From contig CAKVBV010000016.1 in the NCBI GenBank assembly GCA_934725535.1, positions 1 to 37,461 of the forward strand: a DNA stretch of 37,461 bases. The letters are read 5' to 3'. The translations under genes and the position numbers were made by a program. The notes under the pieces were generated by a model that searched no databases, was not told where the DNA came from, and saw only the letters and a program-made list of their open reading frames with translations. This DNA comes from an uncultured Bacteroidales bacterium (GTDB lineage Bacteria > Bacteroidota > Bacteroidia > Bacteroidales > Paludibacteraceae). Below are positions 18,577 to 26,680 of the stretch, one piece after another. Position 1 is the first letter of the stretch. Every line of letters starts with the position of its first letter.

Positions 18577-20586
18577 TTACACCAACTTCTTCACCTGCTC
18601 ATATACGTTTTGGGCGGTGAAGCCGAGTTTCTCGTCGAGGACTTTGTACGGTGCCGAGAAGCCGAAACTGTTCAGTCCCCATATAGTGCCGTTTTCGCCG
18701 ATCAGTCCTTCGAGGGTGCAGGGAAGACCTGCCGTCATACCGAAGCGCACCACGCCCTTCGGTAGCACCTCGTCCTGATACTCCTGCGGCTGCCGGCGGA
18801 ACAAACCCTCGCTCGGTACGCTCACCACCTGCAGGCGGATACCCTCTGCACGCAGCAGTTCGGCACCTGCCATCAGCGTCGATACCTCCGAGCCGCTTGC
18901 CAGCATCACCACTTGCGGGTTCTCGTCCTTGCTGACGATATACGCCCCTTTGCGGAAGCCGTCCAAGCGTGTGTTCGGCACGGGCGCGATGTCCTGCCGT
19001 GAGAGAATCAGTGCCGTCGGGGTGGCGGTGTTCTCCATCGCCAGACGCCATGCCATCGTGGTCTCTTCGGCGTCCGCAGGGCGCAGCACGAGCATCGACG
19101 GCTGTCCGTGGTGGTTATGCAGTTTCTCCATCAGGCGTATCTGCGCCTCCTGTTCTACGGGTTCGTGTGTCGGTCCGTCCTCGCCCACGCGGAAAGCGTC
19201 GTGGCTCCAGATGAACTTCACCGGTATCTCCATCAGCGCCGCCATACGCACGGCGGGTTTCATATAGTCGCTGAACACGAAGAACGTGCCGCACGCGGGA
19301 ATGATACCGCCATGGAGCGCCATACCGATGCACACGCACGCCATCGTCAGTTCACTCACGCCGGCTTGCAGGAACTGCCCCGTGAAGTCGCCGCGGCGGA
19401 TAGCGTGGGTCTTCTTGAGGAAACCGTCGGTCTTGTCCGAGTTGCTCAGGTCGGCGGACGACACAATCATATTGCCCACATGCTCTGCCAGATAGCCGAG
19501 CACGGTAGCCGAAGCGTTGCGGGTGGCGGCACCCGGTTTTTGTACAATCTCGCTCCAGTCGATACAGGGCGTCTCGCCGCTCATAAATGTCTCGTATTCG
19601 TTGGCAGCCAGCGGGTTAGCCTGTTTCCATTCGTAGTATTTCCCGTAGCGTTGGTTGGCTATCTCACGCAGTTGCGCAGCACGCCGGTCGTACAGTTCTT
19701 GCACCTCGGGGAAGATGGCAAACGGGTTCTCGGGGTCGCCGCCCAGGTGCTTGACGGTCGCTTCAAACGATGCGCCCGACTTGCTCAACGGCTGCCCGTG
19801 GGTCGAGCATTTACCCTCGAAACTCTGCCCGTCCGCAGTAACGCAACCCTTGCCCATCGTGGTGTGTCCGATAATCAGGCTCGGGCGTTTTTTCTCCTCT
19901 TTCGCACGCACCAATGCCTCGCGTATTGCGTCGGGGTCGTTGCCTGGTATCTCCTGTACAAACCAGCCCCACGCCTCGTATTTGGCTGCCACGTCCTCGT
20001 TGGTTACATCGCGGCAGTCGGTCGAGAGTTGCACCTCATTCGAGTCGTAGAACATTATCAGGTTGTCCAGCCCGAGGAAACCTGCCATACGTCCTGCGCC
20101 CTGCGAAATCTCTTCCTGCACGCCGCCGTCGGAGATAAAGGCATAAATAGTCGGGTTGTGGATAGCCCCGTAGCGGGCGTTGAACCACTTCGCCGCAATC
20201 GCTGCACCTACGGCAAACGTATGCCCTTGCCCGAGGGGACCCGACGTGTTCTCAATGCCGTGTTCGATGTCGCGCTCGGGGTGTCCGGGGACAACGCTGC
20301 CCCACTGGCGGAGCGTCTGCAGGTCTTGGAGCGAGTACTTGCCCGCCAGGCAGAGTTGGCTGTAGAGCATCGGTGCCATGTGTCCGGGGTCGAGGAAGAA
20401 GCGGTCGCGCGCCTCCCATGCGGGGTTTTCAGGGTCGTATTCGAGAAACTGAGAATAGAGCACGTTGATAAAATCCGCACCACCCATAGCCCCGCCGGGG
20501 TGTCCGCTTTTTGCTTTTTCTACAGCCGCCGCAGCCAGGATACGAATGTTATCCGCTGCCCGATTCATAAGTTTGGTAGTATTCAT
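18577..20586 (-). CDS. tkt: Transketolase
   Basis: 669-residue thiamine-diphosphate enzyme of the non-oxidative pentose phosphate pathway that moves two-carbon units between sugar phosphates. Visible signatures: the N-terminal KAKSGHPGGAMGGADF, GHPERD and GPLGQGHTFAVGAA, the cofactor region ISDGGVQEEISQGAGR (the usual GDG reads SDG here), and the pyrimidine-domain VGEDGPTHEPVEQ. Full length. It has its own promoter at 20704-20735 and is followed directly by the RhuM remnant. Confidence 0.96.
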   Translation of the reverse strand: MNTTKLMNRAADNIRILAAAAVEKAKSGHPGGAMGGADFINVLYSQFLEYDPENPAWEARDRFFLDPGHMAPMLYSQLCLAGKYSLQDLQTLRQWGSVVPGHPERDIEHGIENTSGPLGQGHTFAVGAAIAAKWFNARYGAIHNPTIYAFISDGGVQEEISQGAGRMAGFLGLDNLIMFYDSNEVQLSTDCRDVTNEDVAAKYEAWGWFVQEIPGNDPDAIREALVRAKEEKKRPSLIIGHTTMGKGCVTADGQSFEGKCSTHGQPLSKSGASFEATVKHLGGDPENPFAIFPEVQELYDRRAAQLREIANQRYGKYYEWKQANPLAANEYETFMSGETPCIDWSEIVQKPGAATRNASATVLGYLAEHVGNMIVSSADLSNSDKTDGFLKKTHAIRRGDFTGQFLQAGVSELTMACVCIGMALHGGIIPACGTFFVFSDYMKPAVRMAALMEIPVKFIWSHDAFRVGEDGPTHEPVEQEAQIRLMEKLHNHHGQPSMLVLRPADAEETTMAWRLAMENTATPTALILSRQDIAPVPNTRLDGFRKGAYIVSKDENPQVVMLASGSEVSTLMAGAELLRAEGIRLQVVSVPSEGLFRRQPQEYQDEVLPKGVVRFGMTAGLPCTLEGLIGENGTIWGLNSFGFSAPYKVLDEKLGFTAQNVYEQVKKLV

Positions 20587-20600
20587 ATTCTATTTATGTT

Positions 20601-20656
20601 GATGGTTTCACGATGGTGGTTCGCTGCGCGAACGATGGTGGCTTTGCGATGATGGT
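20601..20656. repeat. GATGGT repeat cluster beside tkt
   Basis: GATGGT occurs at 20601, 20612, 20634 and 20651 (spacings 11, 22 and 17). ACGATGGTGGT and ACGATGGTGGC are separated by 22 bases, with a small hairpin GTTCGC/GCGAAC between them. It lies in the tkt leader. Confidence 0.55.
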
Positions 20657-20703
20657 TGCACGTTATGTGGTGCTACGTTCCCCAAACACATGCAAATCCG
20701 CTA

Positions 20704-20735
20704 CAAAGTTACGCAAATGTTTTGGATTGCACAAC
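20704..20735 (-). promoter_or_regulatory. Promoter of tkt
   Basis: Minus strand GTTG (20732-20735), 20 bases, TAACTTTG (20704-20711). The leader to ATG 20586 is about 110 bases and contains the GATGGT repeats. Confidence 0.7.
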
Positions 20736-20868
20736 TTGTAATAGTAAAAGTCAAGCGGTTATCCGCCTCGGGCAACCTCTTGATAAAGAAAAACAATGGT
20801 CTTACAAGTGTCCTATTGAGCATTGGGAGGACAAGTGCAATCTTAAAAATTGACACTTTTTGGTGGCA

Positions 20869-20912
20869 GCGAGGTGGTAACGAGGTGGTAACGCTTTCCT
20901 AACGAGGTGGTA
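20869..20912. repeat. 11-bp tandem array ACGAGGTGGTA
   Basis: Units GCGAGGTGGTA, ACGAGGTGGTA, ACGCTTTCCTA and ACGAGGTGGTA follow each other at exactly 11 bases. The third unit has diverged inside but keeps its ends and the phase. Confidence 0.85.
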
Positions 20913-21037
20913 ACGAATTTTATTTTACAGATATGCTACTGTCTATACGACGTCAATCTTAACAATCGTACATTTTTTGCTGTTGTGGAGTGCTGGTGGT
21001 CGTCGGGAGGATGAGTGGTTACCCGTTTTTCGATGTA

Positions 21038-21114
21038 TTTTCTTCGGAGATGGTTCGAAGGTGCTTCGAAGGTCGTTCGGAGGTGATTCGAAGGTGGTTC
21101 GAAAAATATTCGGT
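21038..21114. repeat. 11-bp phased array of TTCGRA cores
   Basis: Seven 11-base units end in TTCGGA, TTCGAA, TTCGAA, TTCGGA, TTCGAA, TTCGAA and TTCGGT, at 21043, 21054, 21065, 21076, 21087, 21098 and 21109. One more TTCGAA (21217-21222) falls in the spacer of the wecA promoter. Confidence 0.85.
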
Positions 21115-21206
21115 TTTGCACGCCACAGATAAGCATCCGACAGGCTACAGATATTATAGAAAACGCTTTGGGTGATGCATAATTTGGTGCGGTTGTTTTG
21201 ATTGCA

Positions 21207-21238
21207 TTTGCATAAGTTCGAAAAAAGCAGTAATTTTG
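21207..21238 (+). promoter_or_regulatory. Promoter of wecA-like gene and ftsY
   Basis: TTTG (21207-21210), 20 bases, TAATTTTG (21231-21238). Transcription should start near 21245. The spacer contains TTCGAA (21217-21222), the core of the upstream array. Confidence 0.8.
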
Positions 21239-21277
21239 CGGGCTGTGGGGTTGGCTTGTGTTCTCCTCAATCAGATA

Positions 21278-22468
21278 GTGACGACCAATATACTCATCAT
21301 ACTATTATGTTTCGCCGTGTCGGTGTTTGCGACATGGGCGGTGTATCCGCTTATGTTCCGTTTCGCCACACGGCACAGGATAGAAGATTATCCCGCCAAG
21401 CGCAAACTACAACAGCACCCCATCCCCGTTTTAGGAGGGGTAACCATTGCTGTAGGTATGATTATACCGTTGATTATTAGCACATCCAGTCTGCATTGGT
21501 ACATATCTGTATGGTCATTCCTGTTTATCTTTATTATGCTGATAATGGGCGTAGTGGATGATATTCGTGATTTGCCTGTTGTCCTGCGTTTCTGCCTCGA
21601 GATGGCAGTCGTAGGGATATTCGTTTGCGTGGACCAAACAATGATTGACAGTTTTCACGGACTATGGGGGGTGACCGACTTGCCGCTATGGGTTAGTATC
21701 CCGCTTAGTATCATCGCAGGCGTGGGTATTATCAACAGTATCAATATGATAGACGGTATAGATGGATATTCGTCAGGATTTTGTATAATGGCATGTTTGC
21801 TATTCGCCGTATTGTTTGCTTGTGTTGGAGAGTATGCTCTGTGTTGTTTGATGGTGATATGCATAGGTACAATGATACCATTTTTCTTGCACAATGTATT
21901 TGGTTCACGCACCAAGATGTATATCGGCGACGGGGGAACACTGATGTTGGGAGCGATAATGAGTTGTACTATATTTTGTATTCTCAAGAGCGGTTCTTCC
22001 GTAGATATGCTGCAAGATAAAGGATTCAGCCCTGTGGCATTCTGCTTGGCAGTGCTCTGTATACCTATTTTCGATACGGTTCGTGTTATGTGCAGCCGGA
22101 TTGCACGCGGTGTGTCTCCCTTTACCCCTGACAAGACACACTTGCATCACCTGTTCTTGGAATTGGGATTCTCTCATATAGGCACAGCAACTGTGCTGAT
22201 ACTCACCAATCTGTTCATTGTTTTTATGTGGTGGGTGAGTTATGCTTCGGGTGCCTCGCAAGAGATACAACTATATATTGTACTGGCGTTGGGTATATTG
22301 AGTACGTTTGTATTCAGTATGGTGGTGCGCAAATCCATACGCCGCAAGAACGGTTTTTATCGGTGTATGACCCGTATCGGGCAACGTTCACACATAGAGA
22401 ATAGCCTTGTATGGAATGCTCTCCAACGCTGCATGGATGGGAAAAACAATATCACTACAGACAAATAA
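21278..22468 (+). CDS. WecA/TagO-type undecaprenyl-phosphate sugar-1-phosphate transferase
   Basis: Polytopic membrane enzyme of the MraY/WecA family (glycosyltransferase family 4) that starts lipid-linked glycan synthesis by loading a sugar phosphate onto undecaprenyl phosphate. Visible motifs: QHPIPVLGG, the Mg-binding VVDDIRDLP, NMIDGIDGYSSG, GDGGTLMLGA and HLHHLFLELGFSH. The C-terminal HLHHL pattern favours WecA/TagO over MraY. The sugar is probably an N-acetylhexosamine, by family. No suitable ATG exists. The promoter puts transcription start near 21245, so I choose GTG 21278 (396 residues), which keeps the first transmembrane helix; other GTG/TTG codons are possible. ftsY follows after 6 bases. 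Confidence 0.88.
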   Translation: MTTNILIILLCFAVSVFATWAVYPLMFRFATRHRIEDYPAKRKLQQHPIPVLGGVTIAVGMIIPLIISTSSLHWYISVWSFLFIFIMLIMGVVDDIRDLPVVLRFCLEMAVVGIFVCVDQTMIDSFHGLWGVTDLPLWVSIPLSIIAGVGIINSINMIDGIDGYSSGFCIMACLLFAVLFACVGEYALCCLMVICIGTMIPFFLHNVFGSRTKMYIGDGGTLMLGAIMSCTIFCILKSGSSVDMLQDKGFSPVAFCLAVLCIPIFDTVRVMCSRIARGVSPFTPDKTHLHHLFLELGFSHIGTATVLILTNLFIVFMWWVSYASGASQEIQLYIVLALGILSTFVFSMVVRKSIRRKNGFYRCMTRIGQRSHIENSLVWNALQRCMDGKNNITTDK

Positions 22469-22474
22469 GATACT

Positions 22475-23428
22475 ATGGCATTTTTCGGATTGTTCGGCAA
22501 AGAAAAAAAAGAGACATTAGACAAGGGCTTGGAGAAAAGCAAAGAGTCGGTGTTGGGTAAAATCGGTCGCGCCATAGCAGGGAAATCTACTGTGGACGAT
22601 GATGTGTTGGACGAGTTGGAGGAGGCTCTTATCACCTCTGATGTAGGAGTGGATACCACATTGCGTATCATTGAGCGCATACAGGAGCGTGTGAAGCGCG
22701 ACAAGTACGTGGGGACGGACGAACTCAACCGTCTGCTGGTGGAGGAAGTAGCCGCCCTCTTGGCAGAGAACAATAGCGGAGGAGTGGCGGAGTTTGCAGA
22801 CCCGCTGCCGCAGAAGCCTTATGTGATTATGGTTGTCGGGGTGAATGGCGTAGGCAAGACGACCACCATCGGGAAACTGGCATATCAGTACAAGCAGGCG
22901 GGCAAGAAAGTGTACCTCGGTGCAGCGGATACGTTCCGTGCCGCAGCGGTAGAGCAGTTGTGTATATGGGGCGAGCGTGTAGGTGTGCCTGTGATAAAGC
23001 AACAGCAGGGTTCCGATCCAGCGAGTGTGGCGTATGATACGCTGGCAAGCGCAAAAGCCAACGGGGCAGATGTCGTACTCATAGATACCGCCGGACGCCT
23101 GCACAACAAGATAAACCTGATGAACGAACTCACCAAAATCAAAAATGTGATGCAGAAGGTAGTACCCGATGCGCCGCATGATGTGATGTTGGTGTTAGAC
23201 GGCAGTACAGGTCAGAACGCTTTTGAGCAAGCCAAACAGTTTACCCGCGCTACACAGGTTACATCGTTGGCTATTACCAAGTTGGACGGCACAGCCAAAG
23301 GAGGCGTGGTCATAGGCATCAGCGACCAGTTCAAGATACCGGTCCGCTATATCGGGTTAGGGGAGAAGATGGAAGACTTGCAGGTGTTCAACCGTGAAGA
23401 GTTCGTGAAATCATTGCTGCAGAGATAA
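22475..23428 (+). CDS. ftsY: Signal recognition particle receptor FtsY
   Basis: 317-residue SRP GTPase that docks ribosome-SRP complexes at the membrane. An N domain (to about residue 100) precedes the G domain with P-loop GVNGVGKTT (122-130), DTFRAAAVEQL (152-162), DTAG (204-207) and TKLD (268-271) followed by GTAKGG. The acidic A domain of enterobacterial FtsY is absent and the protein begins MAFFGLFGKEKKE, a short membrane-targeting type. It is in an operon with the wecA-like gene and converges with mltG, with 12 bases between the stops. Confidence 0.96.
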   Translation: MAFFGLFGKEKKETLDKGLEKSKESVLGKIGRAIAGKSTVDDDVLDELEEALITSDVGVDTTLRIIERIQERVKRDKYVGTDELNRLLVEEVAALLAENNSGGVAEFADPLPQKPYVIMVVGVNGVGKTTTIGKLAYQYKQAGKKVYLGAADTFRAAAVEQLCIWGERVGVPVIKQQQGSDPASVAYDTLASAKANGADVVLIDTAGRLHNKINLMNELTKIKNVMQKVVPDAPHDVMLVLDGSTGQNAFEQAKQFTRATQVTSLAITKLDGTAKGGVVIGISDQFKIPVRYIGLGEKMEDLQVFNREEFVKSLLQR

Positions 23429-23440
23429 GCAGCCACCCAC

Positions 23441-24481
23441 CTACTTTATTTTTCTGTTGTTCAGTTGCTGCTGATACTTGCGTGCCGTAGCGGCATGATG
23501 CCTGTAGGACGAAGAGAACACGTGTGTACCCGAGAAGTCAGGATTAGCGCACATATACAAGTAGTCTGTCTTGGGTGCATTCAGCACAGCGTCCATCACC
23601 GAAGCACGTGCCAAGCGTATAGGTCCGGGTGGCAGCCCTGCATACTTATAGGTGTTGTAGGGTGAATCGATATTCAAATGACGTTTCAGCACACGCCGCA
23701 TAGAGAAATCCCCGACCGCATAAATCACCGTAGGGCAAGCCTGCAGGGGTATGCCCTTTTGCAACCGGTTCAGGTATATCGAGGCTATGGTCGGATACTC
23801 AAAAGCCTTGTTGGTCTCCGATTCGATAATAGACGCTATCGTCGCGACCTCAACGGGAGTCAAACCTAAGTTTTCGGCTTTGGCTACACGCTCATCCGTC
23901 CAATATCGGTTGTACTCCTTGTACATCCGGTCAAACAATTGGTCTGCCGTCATAGTCCAATACACCTCGTATGTATTCGGGATAAACAAACAGATGGCCG
24001 TCTCCGGTCGCATGCCATACTTACTCACATATCGGGCAGAGTCAAGCCGAACTTTAACTGATGCGGAATCCAACAGCAGTTGTTTGTCAAGCACTGCTGC
24101 CAACTGTGCAGGAGTACGCACACTTTGCGTAAACGACAATCGTATCGGGGTCTGCTCGCCTAGTTGAAGACGCCGTATCAGATGCCTGTCACCTATACGG
24201 GCAGGGAAATGATAATAGCCTGCCTTGGGGTGCCGATACAGCATACGCCGCGCGTGCAACCGGAAAGCCCGCTCCGATCCCACGGCATAATCAGACCGCA
24301 TTATGTCGAACAATGAGTCTGCCGTTGCATTGGGATACACATAATACCCGTGCCCCTCACCATCATAAGAAGAGAAATTGCACACCTCCAAACGGTAGTA
24401 CTGCTCCAAACATATCGCCAAACCTGCCAATAGAACAACCAATACTATCGATACCGATATAATAACACGCTTTCGCTTCAT
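23441..24481 (-). CDS. mltG: Endolytic murein transglycosylase MltG (YceG-like)
   Basis: 346 residues. An N-terminal signal anchor (VIISVSIVLVVLLAGLAICL) places the enzyme in the periplasm, where MltG cuts nascent glycan strands. The catalytic block is VATIASIIESETNKAFEYPTIASIYLNRLQKGIPLQACPTVIYA, with the expected active-site glutamate E220. The later SPYNTYKYAGLPPGPI is also diagnostic. I start at ATG 24481, just before the lysine/arginine cluster; an upstream in-frame ATG at 24514 overlaps the -7 box (24512-24519) and is excluded. Confidence 0.94.
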   Translation of the reverse strand: MKRKRVIISVSIVLVVLLAGLAICLEQYYRLEVCNFSSYDGEGHGYYVYPNATADSLFDIMRSDYAVGSERAFRLHARRMLYRHPKAGYYHFPARIGDRHLIRRLQLGEQTPIRLSFTQSVRTPAQLAAVLDKQLLLDSASVKVRLDSARYVSKYGMRPETAICLFIPNTYEVYWTMTADQLFDRMYKEYNRYWTDERVAKAENLGLTPVEVATIASIIESETNKAFEYPTIASIYLNRLQKGIPLQACPTVIYAVGDFSMRRVLKRHLNIDSPYNTYKYAGLPPGPIRLARASVMDAVLNAPKTDYLYMCANPDFSGTHVFSSSYRHHAATARKYQQQLNNRKIK

Positions 24482-24511
24482 ATACTCTTTCTGTACGCTT
24501 ATTTGCAGGCA

Positions 24512-24543
24512 CAAAGGTACAACTTATAATCCGATTATCCAAG
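24512..24543 (-). promoter_or_regulatory. Promoter of mltG
   Basis: Minus strand CTTG (24540-24543), 20 bases, TACCTTTG (24512-24519). It is back to back with the promoter at 24549-24580, with only five bases between the -33 boxes. Confidence 0.75.
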
Positions 24544-24548
24544 ACTTG

Positions 24549-24580
24549 TTTGCGCATATCATTTCTTTTGCCTACCTTTG
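24549..24580 (+). promoter_or_regulatory. Promoter of the SDR/HprK-like/PqqD-like operon
   Basis: TTTG (24549-24552), 20 bases, TACCTTTG (24573-24580): a perfect consensus. Transcription should start near 24587, about 40 bases before the SDR ATG. No other consensus promoter was seen before the operon ends near 28127. Confidence 0.85.
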
Positions 24581-24625
24581 TGGCGAATTGATAATAACAA
24601 GACGTATCACTAATATATTCATATC

Positions 24626-25381
24626 ATGAAAATAGTACTTATTACCGGTGCAACAAGCGGTATCGGAGAGGCTTGTGCCCATAAATTTGCAGAGAATGGC
24701 TACAACCTCATCCTCACCGGGCGCAAGCAGAACCTCTTGGATGCGCTCAAAAGCAAATTGGAAAAAGAATATCACGTCCATGTCCTGTGCCTCAACTTCG
24801 ATGTGCGCGATGCTCAGGCTGCCAAGGCGGCAATAGACTCGCTATCTGATGATTGGCGCAACATTGATGTACTCATCAACAATGCAGGATTGGCACTCGG
24901 GCTGGAACCTGAGTACGAAGGTGATATGCAGGACTGGGACATTATGATAGACACCAATATCAAAGGTCTGCTGACCATGACGCGCTACGTGGTACCTCTT
25001 ATGGTGGCGCGCAATAGCGGGCAGGTTATCAACATCGGCAGTGTGGCAGGGGATGCCGCTTATGCGGGAGGTAATGTCTATTGTGCCACCAAAGCGGCTG
25101 TCAAAACCCTTAGCGATGGACTGCGTATTGATGTGGCGGACAAGAACATTCGGGTAACCAATATCAAACCCGGATTGGTGGAAACGAACTTTAGTGTAAC
25201 ACGCTTTCATGGCGATGCTCCGCGTGCAGAGAAAGTATATCAAGGTATCAAACCCCTGACAGGAGAGGATATTGCCGACGTGGCATACTATGCCGCCTCC
25301 GCACCTGCCCACGTGCAGATAGCCGAAGTCTTGGTGTTGGCTACCCATCAAGCCAGCGGCAGTGTAGTGTACCGGCAATGA
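24626..25381 (+). CDS. Short-chain dehydrogenase/reductase, YdfG-like
   Basis: 251-residue classical SDR. NAD(P) motif TGATSGIG (7-14), NNAG (85-88), and catalytic S139, Y152 and K156 in INIGSVAGDAAYAGGNVYCATKAA. The arginine after the nucleotide motif (TGRKQ) favours NADP. Overall it resembles the YdfG group that oxidises serine and 3-hydroxy acids, but the substrate cannot be fixed from sequence. The stop overlaps the next start (ATGA), so translation is coupled to the HprK-like gene. Whether it belongs functionally to that cassette or only leads its operon is open. Confidence 0.92.
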   Translation: MKIVLITGATSGIGEACAHKFAENGYNLILTGRKQNLLDALKSKLEKEYHVHVLCLNFDVRDAQAAKAAIDSLSDDWRNIDVLINNAGLALGLEPEYEGDMQDWDIMIDTNIKGLLTMTRYVVPLMVARNSGQVINIGSVAGDAAYAGGNVYCATKAAVKTLSDGLRIDVADKNIRVTNIKPGLVETNFSVTRFHGDAPRAEKVYQGIKPLTGEDIADVAYYAASAPAHVQIAEVLVLATHQASGSVVYRQ

Positions 25382-26256
25382 TTACGGATGCCTATTACAA
25401 CATAGCAGGACACACATTCGAGGTAAGTACTGTCGAGTTTTCCTTGGAGCAAATGGAGAATATGTGCCCTTTTGCGGTCCCTCCCGTAGAAGAGCCTGTA
25501 TTCTGTATATATATTATCCAGAAGGAGATAGCACCCACTATGGAAACTCCCCCGCTGTGGGTGGATATGCAGGGCGAGGACATGCCACGCATTGAAGTGT
25601 ACCATACGTATGATAAGTGGGTGTTTCGCATAGCTATGACAGCCAAAGCCCCTGTATGTTGCAGGTTGATTTGCCCGGATGATTTCAAAGAAGTATGGCT
25701 GGAGATTGCGCCCAAGGAAGAGAATGTGCGGTTCTGTATCGACAACGCCATAATGCTGCTCTATGCCTTTCGCACCGCCGCGCTGCGGACATTGGAGATG
25801 CACGCCGCAGTGGTGGTCAAAGACGGACAAGGGTTCGTCTTCCTCGGCAAGAGCGGCACCGGCAAATCCACCCATGCACAGCAGTGGCTACAGGCTTTCG
25901 ACGATGCCTACCTGCTCAATGACGACAACCCTGTACTGCGGGTGATGGACAATGGCGAAGTGCGTGTGTTCGGCACCCCCTGGAGCGGCAAGACACCTTG
26001 CTACAAGAACGACTCGGCACCTGTGGCTGCCATCGTAATGCTCAGCCAGGCTCCGGAGAACAGTCTCCGCCGACTGCGTCTGCCTGAAGCCTATGCTGCC
26101 ATTCTGTCTTCCGCGTCTGGACTCAAAAACGAACCGCAAATGGCAGAATCGATGTACAATACCATACGCCATATTGTGACGACCACCCCCTGCTATCACC
26201 TTAATTGTCTCCCCAATACCGATGCAGCAAAAGTATGCTATGGAGAAAGAGAATAG
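25378..26256 (+). CDS. HPr kinase-like protein (HprK-related)
   Basis: 292 residues. The C-terminal half is an HprK/PEP-carboxykinase-like domain: EMHAAVVV, P-loop GKSGTGKST (157-165), acidic NDDNPVLR (181-188) and GTPWSGK (199-205). The N-terminal ~125 residues show no known domain to me. True HPr kinase has a different N-terminal domain and a longer C-terminal helix, and no HPr gene is nearby, so this is a paralogue. In lasso-peptide clusters and in the so-called HprK-related systems, similar kinases sit beside PqqD-like proteins and NTP_transf_5 proteins, as here. The substrate is unknown. It overlaps SDR by 4 bases and the next gene by 17. Confidence 0.8.
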   Translation: MITDAYYNIAGHTFEVSTVEFSLEQMENMCPFAVPPVEEPVFCIYIIQKEIAPTMETPPLWVDMQGEDMPRIEVYHTYDKWVFRIAMTAKAPVCCRLICPDDFKEVWLEIAPKEENVRFCIDNAIMLLYAFRTAALRTLEMHAAVVVKDGQGFVFLGKSGTGKSTHAQQWLQAFDDAYLLNDDNPVLRVMDNGEVRVFGTPWSGKTPCYKNDSAPVAAIVMLSQAPENSLRRLRLPEAYAAILSSASGLKNEPQMAESMYNTIRHIVTTTPCYHLNCLPNTDAAKVCYGERE

Positions 26257-26680
26257 TATACTACTACCCGAAATCCAACGGCTATTGGAAAAGGGACATC
26301 ACGTGCAGTTCACGCCACGAGGAGTGAGTATGCGACCCTATATAGAAGGCGGACAAGACAGCGTGCTGCTGGAGTACCCTACCCGTCCGCTGCGAGCGGG
26401 AGACATCGTGCTGGCAAAATGCGGCGAGACATACCTGCTACACCGTATCATATCTTACAACGGCGAGCAGATTATCCTGCGTGGCGATGGCAATCTCTAT
26501 GACACCGAGTCCTGCTCGCGCCATGATGTACTGGGTATCGTAACTATGATTCTGCGAAACGGTACGCGGAGGATACCCCCCACACGTGCCGTACTATGGA
26601 GGCACCTACCCTATACCGCACGAAAATACGGACTGAAGATGTATAACAAATACCGCAAATGGCACTCTTTTAGAATATGA
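26240..26680 (+). CDS. S26-like (signal peptidase fold) serine peptidase without membrane anchor
   Basis: From ATG 26240 the product has 146 residues; an ATG at 26222 would add six. GVSMRP (28-33) matches the catalytic-serine box of signal peptidase I and LexA-type peptidases, with S30. Further on, LLHRIISYNGEQIILRGDGN (66-85) has H68 and D83 where archaeal, ER and SipW-type enzymes carry the Ser-His-Asp set, rather than the lysine of bacterial LepB. There is no hydrophobic anchor, so it should be cytoplasmic. The basic C-terminus (RKYGLKMYNKYRKWHSF) may bind membrane or partners. Its place between an HprK-like and a PqqD-like gene suggests processing of a leader peptide; this is inference. 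Confidence 0.75.
   Translation: MEKENSILLPEIQRLLEKGHHVQFTPRGVSMRPYIEGGQDSVLLEYPTRPLRAGDIVLAKCGETYLLHRIISYNGEQIILRGDGNLYDTESCSRHDVLGIVTMILRNGTRRIPPTRAVLWRHLPYTARKYGLKMYNKYRKWHSFRI

Larger units (their letters stand above)
20587..21277. other. Repeat-rich spacer between divergent tkt and wecA-like gene
   Basis: No credible gene. It holds GATGGT repeats (20601-20656), the tkt promoter (20704-20735), an 11-bp GAGGTGGTA array (20869-20912), an 11-bp TTCGRA array (21038-21114) and the wecA promoter (21207-21238). The stretch 20740-20860 shows nothing I recognise. Confidence 0.65.

Noticed and set aside
18577..20586. SDG in place of GDG in transketolase as a sign of inactivity
   Set aside because: Other motifs are intact, and I recall the same variation in Bacteroidota transketolases, so it is probably lineage-specific.
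19108..20652. A 514-codon open frame on the + strand
   Set aside because: It runs antisense to tkt, whose motifs are complete. GC-rich codon use leaves the opposite frame open. The same holds for the open frame at 9298-10440, antisense to sdhB.
25378..26256. Canonical HPr kinase/phosphorylase controlling carbon metabolism
   Set aside because: The N-terminal half does not look like HprK, no HPr gene is adjacent, and the neighbours are PqqD-like and NTP_transf_5-like. A related kinase is the better call.
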